Part shown: piece by piece, positions 11,750-25,000 of the stretch
How the letters are laid out: each line of letters begins with the position of its first letter
Position numbering within the stretch: the first letter of the stretch is position 1
Assembly: GCF_025024155.1 (NCBI RefSeq)
Contig: NW_026251756.1
Coordinates: 62,001-126,000, forward strand
Direction: 5' to 3'
Length of the DNA: 64,000 nt
Origin: Gamsiella multidivaricata
Taxonomy: Eukaryota > Mortierellomycota > Mortierellomycetes > Mortierellales > Mortierellaceae
Made by a program: the position numbers and the translations under genes
The notes under the pieces: generated by a model
What the model was told of the DNA's origin: nothing
Databases searched by the model: none
Seen by the model: only the letters and a program-made list of their open reading frames with translations

Positions 11750-13620
11750 TTACTGCTCCAGACGAAGCGTGCACCGCAAGAGATGATGGCTTGTGGATGA
11801 ACCCAGGATCAGATCATTGCTCCAGAACGCGGCAACCGTTGAAGCTGTTGCAAAAAGGCAAAGCAAAAAAGAACACGTCCGTTAGATAACACGTCATTAA
11901 TTCACCGACTTGAAAGTAGAGCAGATGGACCAACCCCCTTCAAAGCACTCACCGGAAATATCCTCTCCGTTGCTGTAGAACAGATCCTTGACCTCCCACT
12001 TCAGTGGAGGGATCTCGGGCTTTGAGAAGAAGTAAAGATCCGGCTGCGTGCTCTCCTGACTGATGTAGTTCTCTGGCGACAGCTTCTCCAGCTTGACAAC
12101 ATGAGAGGGTGCCTGGGGTTCGTAGCCCAGCTTATGTCGGAGGTAGGTCGAGTACGAGGGGTGGCTGGCAACATAGATATCGCCCGTATGTTTGTCGACA
12201 GATAGATTGTCGACGTGGTTACCAACCCAGATATCGATATCGTGGACCAATTCGCCTTGCTTGATATCCTCCGTCACGTTGTAGACATGTACAACCTTGT
12301 CCAGGAACGAGGACACGTACAACTGCGTTGCATCAGGAGAAATGGCAATACCTACAAGAAAATGAAGACCCTTAGTGGAATTTCAAGAGCCGCCAGGTGT
12401 GCGCACGTTTGGTAGTTGCATGATAGCCGTACCATAGGGGTTCGATAGAGCCTCAAGGACCTTGCGAGAATCCTCGCCATTGTAGTACACCACGGTTCCC
12501 AGCGAAAGACCTGCGACGTCTTCGGCAACTCGGCCATACTTGGTGTCCATACCCTATTGGAACCATCCAATTCAGCGTCAATCAATCAATTCAGAGCCAG
12601 TATCTACTGTACTTTTAGTCCATATCGCGCCTCAGACTTCTTACATGATGGTTGGTCAGATAGAAACGTTCCTTATCGATTGCAACAATATCCTTGGGAG
12701 TCACGAACAGGCTGCTCTGAACGCTCTTGACGTGCGTCAGGGCATTGTCCTTTGGAGCATAATCAAAGATCTCGACAATGTCGCCCTTATGAGAATGGTT
12801 GATCACAAACACACGGCTGGTCCAGGTTTTGGTGTCGGGGTTTTGGAAGCGGTAGATCGACATGCCCGCAGGATGAAAATCATCGGATGTGTATGCTCGA
12901 AGCTGGACCTCTTTTGGCGTTCCGTTCTTTTGGTTCAATGGCAACATGTAAATGCCTCCGTTCTGAGCAGTCTTTTTGCTGGGTCGGTGGAAGAAGCTGC
13001 TTTCCTTCACCCAAGATCGATCGTCCGAAGAGACGAACGCCAGCTGCTCCTGATCGCTGATCTCGATATCCGCAGGTCCGGGGATGTCTAGACCAGAGCG
13101 ACAAAAATACGTGTTAGATCCAGCAATTTTTTTTAAAAAAAAAAAAGCCTAAACACGCGCGACATTAGCCTGCATTCGATGACGTACTGGCAATCTGGTA
13201 GCAATTGCCTTGAAGCCCAATAGTCTGCTCAATGGCGATCTCACGGCTTGGGAAGATGAACTTGTCATACACCGACTTGAGAAGCACACCGAGAGAGGCG
13301 ATCAGGAGCGATAAGATAAAGTTCCGGAGTTGGTTAGATTGCTGGGCCTGTGGACGCTGACGAGGACGGGCCTGAGCAGCAGCAGCCTTCTTATTCTTGT
13401 CGTCCTCTGTATCCTTTGATGCGGGCGGGGCGCCCTTCTTCGCAGAAGTAGATACAGAAGAGGAGATTGAAGTAGCGGTGGTGGTGGCGACGGGCGAGAC
13501 ATCCGAGTCGTCGTCTGCGTCCTCGACAGTTGTCCTCCTGTTCCTGAGCGCGCCCGTTGCTGGTACCGTTGCTGGTGCTGGTGCTGGTACTAGTACTGGT
13601 GCGTCCTCTTTGTCTGCCAT
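11750..13620 (-). CDS. Membrane-anchored paraoxonase/arylesterase-like beta-propeller protein
   Basis: Exons 13620-13188, 13087-12645, 12553-12433, 12351-11953 and 11844-11750 give 496 residues in frame. An Ala/Thr-rich N-terminal tail precedes one hydrophobic helix (about residues 99-117, FILSLLIASLGVLL), predicting a type II membrane anchor. The rest follows the PON/SMP-30 six-bladed propeller: GNCYQI then IPGPADIEI, HPAGMSIYRF, VFVINHSHKGDIVEIF, DIVAIDKERFYLTNHH, GIAISPDATQLYVSSF and HVDNLSVDKHTGDIYVASHP. PON enzymes are calcium-dependent lactonases/arylesterases; conserved NHS, TNHH and GNHVDNLSV segments suggest the calcium ligands are kept, but activity is inferred. Splice joins reproduce family motifs such as the phase-1 join before IAISPD. 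The first intron holds adjoining T and A runs. Confidence 0.85.
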
Positions 13621-13662
13621 GGCTCGGTTGGGTGAGAAGGGATGAGAAGAGAAGGGATGAAG

Positions 13663-13697
<35 letters not shown>

Positions 13698-16600
13698 GAT
13701 TTGGCGAACGATCAACAGGGAAGTTGGTCTGGGAACGTTGCAGGAGTGTGCCCAATTGGCTCCTTGCAGCCCACACGTGCGGCCGATCAGCATCCCTTAT
13801 TTGCACACTGCCAAACCCTAATCCATCCCAGAGTGGTGGGTGCAAAAGAAACGCGCAGATCCCATCAGTCCAAAAATCAACTGTGGTCTACGGACGCGTC
13901 GACTATTTCTCCTCCAGCCTGTTCTCCTTCTTTTTCTTCTTTTTCCTTCTTTACCGGGTGTCTCCCACGAGAGTCGCCCACGCACTCACGCATTTCATTT
14001 AGTGTCAACCCCACAGCCCTGCAGAAATACCAGTTTGCCCTGAATTTTGGGGTTTCGGGCGTAACCTGTTTGGCGGCTAAAAGCCCTCTGGCCAAATTTT
14101 ACTTACGCGGAGCTAACTGATCCTTTCCCCCCCCCCCCCCATCTCGAAACTGGATTGTTGTGTGCGCTTTATGGAAGGCATTTCTTCTGGAGAAATAAAC
14201 ACACACGTGCGGAAGCGCAGATATCACGAGCGGAATTCTCGTTATTGCACAGGACCAGCAACACTGATAATATCGGGTGCGCTCAAATTGTATATTGTAT
14301 ACAATCACAGGTACTGGGTACTTGCGCGAAAGAGGTATTGTAGGGAGGTTTGGCAACCAAACGCTGGCCACAAATGGGTCCAAGCATACGGTCACACGAC
14401 AAGTTAAACCGCAACAAACTACTTGCATTCATTTTCATGCATGTACCCTGGAACAAGACAAAAGATCATCGACTGTCCCAACACCAAAGCGATCTAAGGA
14501 TGGAAGTGCGCAGTTTATTTGGTTTGGAGCACAGTAAGACCCCCCCCCCCACCAGGGTTCTGATGCGCTTGTTGCTCCTTTTGCTGCTCCTCCTCTGCTT
14601 CCCGGGTGAATCGAGTTGCGCCCAAAAAAAAAAAAAAAAAAAAAAAAAAAGGAGTATCGGCAGTTGCATCGCAGAGCATTGGCACCTTTTTAACCCAATG
14701 ACACATTTTACTCAATTTCTATCCTCAGAAGCCGCTGCGTAGTAAATAGCCATCTGCTTCCAATTGATTGCAATTGCATGGTTGTTGTTAATCTTTAAAA
14801 CAAGCGTCTGGAACGCATAGTCCACGGATATGTTGTCGCAAAGCATAAAGCCAAAAGTCGTGAGCAAGGAAGGGGCTATGATCGGACGCGTCAACCTGTC
14901 GATCTGCACAGTAATGATATTAAAGGAGGAGGATGGGAGTAGGGTACGTGGACGAAATTCAAAATGCCAACAAATAAAAGTCGACGCAGGCACAAACCTG
15001 TTGAGTGTTCGAGTCGAATGGATCAAGGTTAGTCAGGTTTATTTTTTGTTAAACCTTTTTTCAACTTTCTTGGCTGTTGCTATAAAGTGAGTGTGCTACA
15101 CAGCAACGCGTGTAGTTACTTGCGTGCATTGAGTTGGGACAAAGACGACAGACCATCGTATGCACTTCTTTGTCAGCGAAAAGAAGAGGCATTTAGTAAG
15201 CAGGCCATAGGCGACAAAGGGCGGAAGGAGAAAAGGCGGGGTACCCTATTTTTTAGGCCCAAGGAGCGGAGGATGAGGAAGGATACTCTCCATTCTATTG
15301 GTCCTCTGCCTGGAAAGTGAAGAGAGATGGGTCTGCGCAGCTGCAGAAGCAGACGGGGAGGCGGAGAACACATGGCGCGCGTGCTCATTCTTGGTGTTTT
15401 TTTAATAGCAAACTCCACAGTGGACCACGTAGGCAGAAGCAGAGGCAGAGGCAGAAATAGAAGCAGAGGAGGAGGGGGGAGTGGGAGTAGGATATAAGCC
15501 GAAGGGGCGGCATCTTCCCTACCCTATGCCGGATAGACAGGGCCGAGGACGGAGCAGAGAGGGGGGGCCGAGGCAATTGTGAAGAAGCAAAAAATTGCCC
15601 ATTTTGGCGAGGTGGGGAGTTCCTCCTTTTGAGCCTGTCTCTGAGCATGCGCAATTTGCGGCTGCAGCAGGTGTCAACTGCCAATTGCTGGGCATAGCAC
15701 ACGAGTATATAGAGTGGGTGCGCAACAACCCTCAATCTCCACCGGACCCTCTTCTTTCTTTCTCTCTCTCTCTCTCCCTCTCTCGCTCTCTCTCTCTCTT
15801 CCTTTTCTTCACTGCAAACACACCCCTCCAGCCATTCCCTCTCCTTCCTCCTTCCCTCACTCATCAGCATCAATCCCTGCAACGACACAACAACCGGGCC
15901 CCGCCTTTATTTCCCTCTCCTCCCTGGTGCTCCATTGACTCCAGTCGACCTCAGACTATCAGGCTATTATCTGTTGAGCGGTATGTTCAACGAGGGGGAC
16001 AAAAAATCAGAGGGCGAGGGACGCCACCAAACAAGAAACAAGACCATGTCAGCACAATCCTGATGTGCTCTTACGCCCCCACCCAATTACGCTTCTTTGC
16101 GGCAACTCAGTAGTCCGACGGAGAAAAAAAAGCCTGTTTCCTCGGCACTCAGAGTGGCCGAGCTCGCTCGATGGGGGATGACTAAAGTTGCTTGGGTCGG
16201 GGGTCCCTTTTTTTTTTTTCTTCTCATCGTCGTTGGTCTTGACTGGACGCTAAAAAAATATATACCGCAGATACCTTGACGCTTTTTTAGGACAGGTTCT
16301 GGTGGCAGGTGGACAGCTCCCGCTCGCTCTTTCCCAACAAGCACCTTCTCCTCTCTTTTTTTTATTTTGTTATTTTATTATAAGACACTTTTCTTTGGCT
16401 GCAGATCACACATTCCGCACACCTCCCCTTTCTTTCTTCCTTTCTTTCTTTCTCTTTCTCTCTCTCTCTCTTTCTTCACTCTTCCGTGCGTACGCCCCTC
16501 TCCTCCCCACCCTCCATTTGATACCTGGATCGACATCAATTGCTCTTGTCAGTCGTCTTCGTCCCTTCCTTCGCTACCCCCTAATTCGACAATTTATCAC

Positions 16601-16751
16601 CTTGGAACACACAGCTGCGCTTGCTTCGCAAAGGTGTCTGTTCGGTTCATTCGTCATCCCGCTGTCCTTCTTTCCCCTTCCTGGCTCTTCATTTTTCGGG
16701 CCGTTTGTATTACCATTATCTAACGTTGTGCCGTATTCATTTCTTTTTATT

Positions 16752-16790
<39 letters not shown>

Positions 16791-16948
16791 TTCAAACGGA
16801 ACGAATACGCACGTACACAACCAGCAATCCTTCACTTTTCTCCGCTCACATTCAACTCGACTTATCCTGTAACAACAACAACAACTCCTTAACGACTACA
16901 GTAACGTTTCGCCGCAACACCATCAAGTAAAAAAGCAAGCAGGTCGCT
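13621..16948. other. 3.3-kb divergent intergenic and promoter region
   Basis: Lies between the divergent paraoxonase-like and transcription-factor genes. No open frame shows recognisable similarity. It holds a GA repeat just before the paraoxonase start (about 13668-13694), C runs near 14128-14138 and 14540-14550, A27 (14624-14650), pyrimidine tracts (15756-15800, 16430-16476) and A32 (16756-16787). The last few hundred bases before 16949 look like a long pyrimidine-rich leader. Confidence 0.5.
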
Positions 16949-19900
16949 ATGGCTACGCAGGAACAGCTCGATGCTAAGCGTCGACGGGTGTCCAGGGCAT
17001 GGTAAGGAGGAATCCCAAAAAAAAAAGAAAAAAAAAAAAAAAGAGACTTTCCAACTTGTATGGTTTACTGGCCCGGATAAATCGGACAAATGAAGTTGCG
17101 ATAATCCCTGCTGGGAGAGTGTCTTCCCCCCTACATCCCCATTTAAGAACGAAGCCAACACACTTTTAGCAACAACAACAACAAACCTGCACATGGACAT
17201 GGGAAGGTCTTCTTCCCTCTGCGGCACCATAACCCACACTAACCACAAGTTACAAGCGGGACTATGAAGATACATCTGATCTCCAATATCACTCAACGGC
17301 TGTTCTGTGTTGACTTGGGCGCCAAAAAGTGACACCCAGCAGCCGATAGAGCTTCATTCCACACAGCTCACGTAGACTATCTGGACCATTAAACCAGAGA
17401 TCGACCATTGGTTCTAATCATCGTCTGGCTCTTTTTTTTTTCTTCTATGTTGGCGGTGATTATCTAGTGACACTTGTCGGAGGAAGAAAGTTCGATGCGA
17501 TGGTCTTCAGCCTTCGTGTACCAACTGCACCACGTTTGGTTTCCAATGCACGTAAGTCTCATAATCTTTTTCCTTCAGTCTATTCCACCGCAATGCGACC
17601 CTGTTCTCACTTTTCGTAACTAATAAATCCCCAATAGGTTCAATGACTCTGCCAAAAAGAGAGGACCTCCTAAAGGCTACATCGAAGCACTGGAGAACAG
17701 ATTACATCGGATGGAGAATCTCCTCGGAGGACTAGTCCAAAGTGGTGAACGCTCCAAGCTGGATCTCGAGAGCTGGAGAGAGGAGCATGATGACGACCTC
17801 GAATCCTTGGACTCTGTCTGGCCAAACTCCCCAGATACTCCTCTCCTGAACACGCCCCATCTCTCCTCCGCCAATGGTCGTCCTCACCACCACCGTCGTG
17901 AGGACTCTTTCTCTACCGGCATCTCGAGAGCCTCGACCTTCAACAGCCAGCTCTCGGATGAGGATGAAGACGAGGTCCTACCCTTTGACCTGGAGGCCAG
18001 ATTGAAAATCAATGCCATCTCGGATAATCTCTCGACACTCTCGCTCGATACTGGAGGATTCATTCGCTATCTGGGCAACAGTTCTGGAATCGACATGCTC
18101 CAGAAGGATCTACTTAAGAACAGTTATCTGATGACACCGATGCGGATGAAGGAACATCGGGATTGGCTGTTACAGAAGGAGGGCGTTATTTCACAAATGG
18201 AGTCCGAAATGCCCATGCCCCCGAGGGATCTGGCAGAGCACCTGATTGACTGCTATTTTACCTACGTGCATCCCAACATGCCCGTCCTTCACAAACCGAC
18301 CTTCATGCGCCAGTATCGGAATCCGGATCCATCAAAGAGACCCGCAGTCGTGTTATTGAATGCTATGTATGCAATCGCCTCCCGCTTCTCGAGCCATCCA
18401 GAGATCACAGGTGCAGGAAGCGATCCCGAAGGGTTCGGAGACGAATATTTTGATCGGGCAAAGCGACTGATTGATTATGAGTACGAGTTACCTCGTCAGT
18501 CCTCGATTCAAGCATTACTGCTTATGGTCACTTATCGGTTCATGAGCGCAAAATCCGGTGGTCGAGTTTGGGTTTTGCTGGGAATGGCCACTCGAATGGC
18601 GCAGGATTTGGGAATGCACCGAAACTCTGCCCGCTGGCATTTGCCCCCACTGGAAACGGAGATCCGCAAGCGTCTTTGGTGGGCTATCTATATCATGGAC
18701 CGATGGGTGAGCGCCGGCATGGGACGCCCTTTGGCAATTGACGATAACGACTGCGATGTGGATTACCCCTCTGTCGTGGAGCAAGACTGGGCGGATCCTG
18801 ATGGTAGCGGGGATTCACCTGTGGAGGACAGCGAGAAGTTGAAAGAGGAGTCGTGTTTTGCGCTGAGGTACTTTGTCGAGACCATCAAGCTGGCAACGAT
18901 TCTGGGCCAGATCCTGCAACGGGTGTATTCTGCACAGACTAGGAATCATGGCCCGGGACAGGTCAGCTCGACGGTGGCAGAACTTGATACGACCCTCACC
19001 AAGTGGCTCCTTGCGCTACCTCCGGACCTGAAATACGACCACAAGGCCGATCCGCTTAGCGTGAACAGATGGGTGTCGACCATCCATATTTCATATTGTA
19101 AATATTATTCGTCTCATTTTGTCGCTTATGGGGGGGGGGGGGGGGGGGGGGGGAAAGGGGGTTTGGTAACGAGATCTGACACGATTCGCTTATCTTTACA
19201 TCTATCCTAGACTCGGTATTGATTCTTTTGCATCGTCCGTACATGGTTCCATCGTCGCTCACAAAGACAAAGCTCTCAGAGTCAATGCCGTCGCTCAACA
19301 TCTGTGTTTCCGCTGCCAATTCCGTGACCCATCTATCGGAGCTGCTCATGGGCGAAGACTGCTTTAAATACGTCTGGTGCTTCACAACATACGACATCTT
19401 TCTCTCTTCACTCATTCACCTGACAAACTCAGCCTCGCTCGACCTGCGTCTCCAGACTCAGGCGCGCAAGAACCTGGTCAAGATGATCGCGTACATGAAA
19501 AATCTTGGCTGGCGATGGTTCAACGCAGCAAAGTTCGCGAGCGTACTCGAAGACCTCATGTGTGCTCATCTCAACTTCGACAAATACAAATCTGATGGAC
19601 GTCCAATGGAGATGATAGCGAAGCTAGGCGAGGAGGACTGCACCTATCCGATCGTGCTGAGGGACCAACATCATCCTTCGGGCGGTACACTGTTGTTCTC
19701 ACCAAAAGCGATTGGTGTCCCGCAGACACCATCTTCGACGACAAGCACACCGTCGTCTTCACCCTCGATGCCTTCGATTCATAATCCGGATCTACAAGAG
19801 ATCAAGCAGGAGCCCACAGGACTTGATCATGCGCTTCTTCAGAACGGAAATAACAACCAGACCTCTGGCTCGTCGACTTCGAATACGGATGCGACTATGA

Positions 19901-20223
19901 CACAGCCGCAGAGTCATGGATCTACTACCGGTTACCCGACTGCTAAGCCGAAAAAGAGCCGAAAGAATGCCTCGCAGCGCAACTCGCTCCTGTTCCAGCC
20001 CACAAACACCAGCTCCTCATCAGGATCAGGATCAGGATCAGGATCAGGATCGGAGCAGCAACAGCCGATGTTTACGTTCGCATCGTTATCGACGCCGGGT
20101 ATGTTTACGCAGGGACAGGCGTTTATGGACTACGGAACGATGGCGACGCTGCAACAACAGATGACACAGCCACAACAACCTCAGACGCTTTCACAACATA
20201 TGAAGCAGCAGCAACAGCAACAG

Positions 20224-20262
<39 letters not shown>

Positions 20263-20898
20263 AAGCAATTTTTTCAGACACAACCCGCACAGCCGTTCTC
20301 GGTCACTCCGTTGTTCTCATCCCCACTGGCACTGCAGGAGCGGAGTACTGAACCGAAGGAGCTGCAACAGCAACAACAACAGCAACAACAACAACAACAA
20401 CAGCAGCAGCAGCCTATGGGAACACCGCAGCAACAGCAGCAACAACAGCAGCAGTTTCTACAGCAGCAACAGCAGTTTTTGCAGCAGCAGTTTATTCAGC
20501 AGCATCAGTTGAACATGCGGCTTCAAGAACAGCAGAGGCAGGCTCAGCAGCAACAGTTCCAACAGCAGCAGCTCGATCCGCAATGCGGAAATCATCAGGA
20601 AGGTGCCAACAGTAACAACAACATTAACAACAACGCTAATTGTAGCTGCGGGGGGACTCCAGCGACAGGAGCCGGGGGGACACCTACAATGTCTTCACTG
20701 AACGGTATACCTTCTAGCAGTAATAGCAACGGTAGTACGGAGGATTATTCGAGTTTGGCGTTGTTCCCGGCACAGGATATGGTGCAACAGGACCCGAATT
20801 TGATGGCGGTCCCGAATCCGTTCTTTGGAATCCCTAATACCATCGACTGGGACGAATGGAATCAGTATATCGCTAGCGCTGGTCTTCAGAAGTTCTAG
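16949..20898 (+). CDS. Zn2Cys6 fungal transcription factor with Fungal_trans domain
   Basis: Exons 16949-17001, 17468-17551, 17638-19097 and 19211-20898 encode 1094 residues. The binuclear zinc cluster (CDTCRRKKVRCD...CTNCTTFGFQC, about residues 18-45) is split by an intron inside its first Cys codon. The linker RGPPKGYIEALENRLHRME starts a likely coiled-coil dimerisation helix. The Fungal_trans middle-homology region begins near residue 240 (IDCYFTYVHPNMPVLHKPTF) and includes KRLWWAIYIMDRW and ILLHRPYM. The C-terminal third has Ser-Gly repeats, long polyglutamine tracts (about 20200-20265 and 20362-20580) and an acidic/aromatic tail, an activation-type region. RGPPKGYI is typical of regulators of carbohydrate or alkane metabolism, but the target is unknown. 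The third intron carries 24 consecutive G. Confidence 0.9.
19130..19153 (+). repeat. poly(G) tract, 24 nt, inside an intron
   Basis: An uninterrupted G24 lies in the 113-nt third intron of the Zn2Cys6 gene, 32 nt after the 5' splice site. G runs of this length are rare and can form G-quadruplex RNA. Confidence 0.85.
20200..20580 (+). repeat. CAG/CAA repeats encoding polyglutamine
   Basis: Two dense CAG/CAA arrays and further shorter Q runs lie in the last exon of the Zn2Cys6 factor. Mixed CAA and CAG codons suggest selection for the peptide as well as repeat slippage. A nearby block (about 20019-20050) repeats TCAGGA, encoding Ser-Gly. Confidence 0.85.
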
Positions 20899-20952
20899 GC
20901 AATCGTTCCTTCGTATCACTCTTTTCGTTTGCTTCAAGTCATTTCTTTAAAG

Positions 20953-20975
20953 TTTTTTTTTTTTTTTTTTTTTTT
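20953..20975. repeat. poly(T) tract, 23 nt
   Basis: T23 located 55 bp past the Zn2Cys6 stop codon, in the short space before the convergent GH63 gene. Confidence 0.9.
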
Positions 20976-21182
20976 ACCTTGTATAATTACCCAAGCCTAT
21001 ATAGTTTTTCTACGTCCCATACTGTCTTTCAATCCCGAGTATTTATTGTTAAACCTTTTCAGCTATTTACATAGACACACATTCATTCCACGACTCCTGC
21101 TTTCCCCCCCCTCCCCCAATCGTGGTACTTCATATCCTAAAATTATAAACCGAAAAAAATTATTGGCCTTCAGCTCTTCCCT

Positions 21183-21979
21183 TCAAGCGTGCTTGCCGTT
21201 GGTTGTGGCGATTTTCTTGTCACACTTGTCTCCAACTTGCTGAACCAGCATCGCCAACAACCCCGTCCACCCGGTCTGATGTGAAGCCCCGAGTCCCTTG
21301 CCGGTCTCTGCGTCAAAGTACTCATAAAACAACACCAGGTCCTTGAAATGTGGGTCCTTATCCGCCTTCGTATCCCCACCATTCGCGGGTCGTCTGCCCT
21401 GCGCATCGGGTCTCACCAAAGCCAGCAGTCTGATTTCGATCTCCCATGCGACCTCCTCCAAGGTCTTCATCACCCCAGATCCAGTCGGGCATTCGACCTT
21501 GAATTCGTTTCCGTAAAAGTAATGGAATCGCTTCAACGCCACCACCAGTAGGTACGTCGTCGGGAACCAGATCGGCCCGCGCCAGTTGGAATTGCCTCCA
21601 AACGTGCCCGAATCCGATTCCGCGGGACGATAATCGACTCGGAATTCCTGACCGTCCATCCACATGCTCAGCGGGTGGTCTTTGTGGTATTTCGAGAGGG
21701 AGCGGATCCCAAAGGGGCTCAGGAACTCGTTCTCGTCGAGGATGCGTTTGAGGACGGCGCGGAGCATGGTCTGGTCGACCAGAGCCAGGAGGAAGGACCC
21801 AGAGGCTTTCGTGTCTTCTTTCTTGAACACTCGGACAGGGCGATGTTTCTCGCGGTAGGCCAGGAGCCAGTCGAGTCGTTTAGTGAAGCCGGGGAAGAGT
21901 TTCAGGTACTCTGGGTCGAGCGACAGACACGAAAAGAGCGGGATCACCCCGACTATGCAGAAGATACACGCACGAAATA

Positions 21980-22027
<48 letters not shown>

Positions 22028-25000
22028 GAAGAATGATTTACGCGTTATTAGGGTTGCACGCCCCCAGCTAAATATACAACAAACACGCGTTTTAACGTTA
22101 CACCGCATCGCTATTTTTTTTTTTTTTAAATGCTGCTTACCCAAGCTACGAGTCTTGAGACGCTGCGTATGCCCGCCAGGCCAGGAAATCGAGTCATAGA
22201 AAAAGTTGTCGGTCGAGTCCCAAAGTGACTTTTCCTCCCCCTGGGACTGATAGGTCATCGCATCCGAAATATAGAAAAAGTGCTCCAAGAACTTGGATGC
22301 AATGTCTACAATCGTAAAAATGAACGATACTCGCGTTAGTATGCCATTACTTCAAAGTACCCTCCCCCCTCCACATACACACACACAAAATCGCCCAGTA
22401 ATAAAAATGCCCCTCGTCCTCGCATCGAAAGCTAGTTCCCACCTTCATAAGCTGGGTTCCTCTTGGCCAGCTCTAAAGCAATGTGGAGCCTATCATAAAC
22501 AAGCACCAGAAGCCGCGTAAGAATTCTAATCATTTCAAGGAAGAAGAAAAAAAAAACGCTGTGGCAGAATGCTTTGGTCACCACAAACGCAAAACTTACA
22601 TGCAGAGCGAGAAGAAGGCCATCCAAGAGGTGCCGTCGGCCTGACGGAGTGAAGCACCGTTCGGCAGAGGCTCCGATCGGTTGAAGAGACCGATGTTATC
22701 CAGTCCGAGAAAGCCGCCCTCAAAGACATTGTTGCCTTCCTTATCCTTTCGGTTGACCCACCTAGTAAACATCGCAAAGGGAATAAAGTTGTATTATTAT
22801 TGTCGTTGTTGTTAGGCGCTGCGCTTTCTGCGAGTATGCATCGCAACACGCGCTTCAGTACTCCGTTTAATGGTTCTCACATACCACGTAAAGTTCAGCA
22901 GGAGCTTTTGGAACACACGTTCAAGGAAGAGCCAGTCCTGGCGGCCATAGAGTCGGTCCTCAGTCTTGAATACCTGCAGCGTCGCCCAGGCATGAACAGC
23001 TATATGGGAATCATTGATCCATATTTGTCAGGAATGATTGCCATCATTTTTTTTTTCTTCAAGGCAAGAACACAGTTACCTTAACAAAAAGTCCAAACTT
23101 ACGAGGATTGACATCCGAAAAGTTCCATTCATATGCGGGAATCATTCCGGAAGGGTGCATATACCACTCCCTGGTCAAGAGATCCAGCTGCTTCTTTGCA
23201 AACGTCGGATCCACAATCGACAACGGAATCGTGTGAAAGGCCATGTCCCAGGAAGCAAAGAATGGATACTCCCATTTGTCAGGCATGGAGAGGATGTCAT
23301 CGATGTAGAGATGTTTCCATTCCTTGTTTCTCACGTTGTTCCTCTCCGCCGGGGGCGGAGGGCCCGCAGAATCACCCTTTCTCCAAGACCTTTGATCGAA
23401 ATGGTACCACTGCTTGGTCCACAGCATACCCGCCAAAGCCTGGCGTTGGATCAAATGGAGATCCCCAGGAAGATTCCTGATGGTCAAATGTTTGTAGAAC
23501 TCGTCCATTTCTCGAATACGCAGCCGCAGGACATGATCAAACTCTTTCTGGGCAATGCCTATCTTTTCCTTCGACGATGGCTTCTGATTCAATCGGACCC
23601 GGACCTCGACATATTCGCCCGCAGGGACTTTCTCAAACTTGTAAACACCCGCGGCCTTAGTACCCTGGAAATCCTTCCGGTTGACGGCGTCCTTATTCCC
23701 GTTGATCAGGTACTCATGGAATCCGTCTTTGACATATTGGCTCCTGTTGAAGTCGTTGAACAACTTTTTCAAGTTTGATTCGTTGTTGGTGAAGATCAGC
23801 TCGGGTGCTCTGCCCGCTACACCTTTGGGCGCGGATTCGAAATGGATCCATCTCTGGCCGAGCGTCTTGTGGTTGGCCTCGATCGTCAACGAGTCTGTTT
23901 TCTTCAGCGAGGGGATTTCGACCTCGTCATCAGTGAACCACGACCACGTATTTCGGAACCAAAACTGAGGGATGATGTGCAAGGGCGCATCATGAGGACC
24001 GCGGTTATGGGCCGTGATCTTGACAAAGACATCGTCTTGATCCTCACCGTCCTTGGCATACTCGACAAAGACATCGAAATACTTGTCTTGTTCAAACACA
24101 CCCGTGTCCATGAGCTCGTACTCGGGTTCCGATCGACTTCTGCGCGCATTCTCCGCGACAAGTTGATCGTACGGAAATTCGGCTTGAGGGTACTTGTACA
24201 AATACTGGTATCACAGGAAAGTAGGACAAGGGATGCAGGTCAGCTAAGCTGCATGATGTCTTGTGTGCTAGTGTGCTCAGCCCGGTGCCTTCTCTCTGTC
24301 TTCTTTTTTTTTTTTTTTTTTGAATTTTACCTTCATGTAGGAATGCGTGGGTGTGTTCTCCAGATAGTAGTACAGTTCCTTGACATCCTCGCCATGGTTA
24401 CCTTTGTCCAATGAAGAGACAGATCATTGACAAAATGAGAGATAAAGAAAAAAAAAAATTAATCAGATAAACAGAGTAACAAGCAAAACCCCCTCCCTCC
24501 CTCCTCCCTCCCTCCCTCCCTCCTCCTCCAAGCCCGTACCTACCTTCATGATTTGTCAGACCAAAGAGTCGCTCCTTCAAGATCTTGTCCTTGCCATTCC
24601 AAAGGGCGACCGAGAAGCAAAGTCGCTGGTGATTGTCCGAAATCCCCGCAAGGCCATCCTCGCCCCAGCGATAGGCCCTTGATCGGGCGTGCTCGTGCGG
24701 GAAAAAGCGCCAGGCATCACCATCGCTACTGTAATCCTCGCGCACCTTTTTGTGCAAATGAACACGTAAATTGTTTGATCCCAGCGTTTCACTTTATGCG
24801 ACTCTCATCTTCGTTATTATCAACCGTCTCATTTTCTTTTTTCTTTTTCAAAGATCATGTTCTTACTGTAGCCTGCAATTAGAATCAACGACCGCGACGA
24901 GAGTGAAGCGAAGGATAACGGATGAAAGAAACGACATAAAGATCAGTCATACCAGTCAGATGGAGCAGTATTTAAGTATCAGAAGTACCAGGTTATGTCT

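Noticed and set aside
14712..15026. 104-codon minus-strand open frame
   Set aside because: Ordinary composition but no recognisable domain or splice context; cannot be supported.
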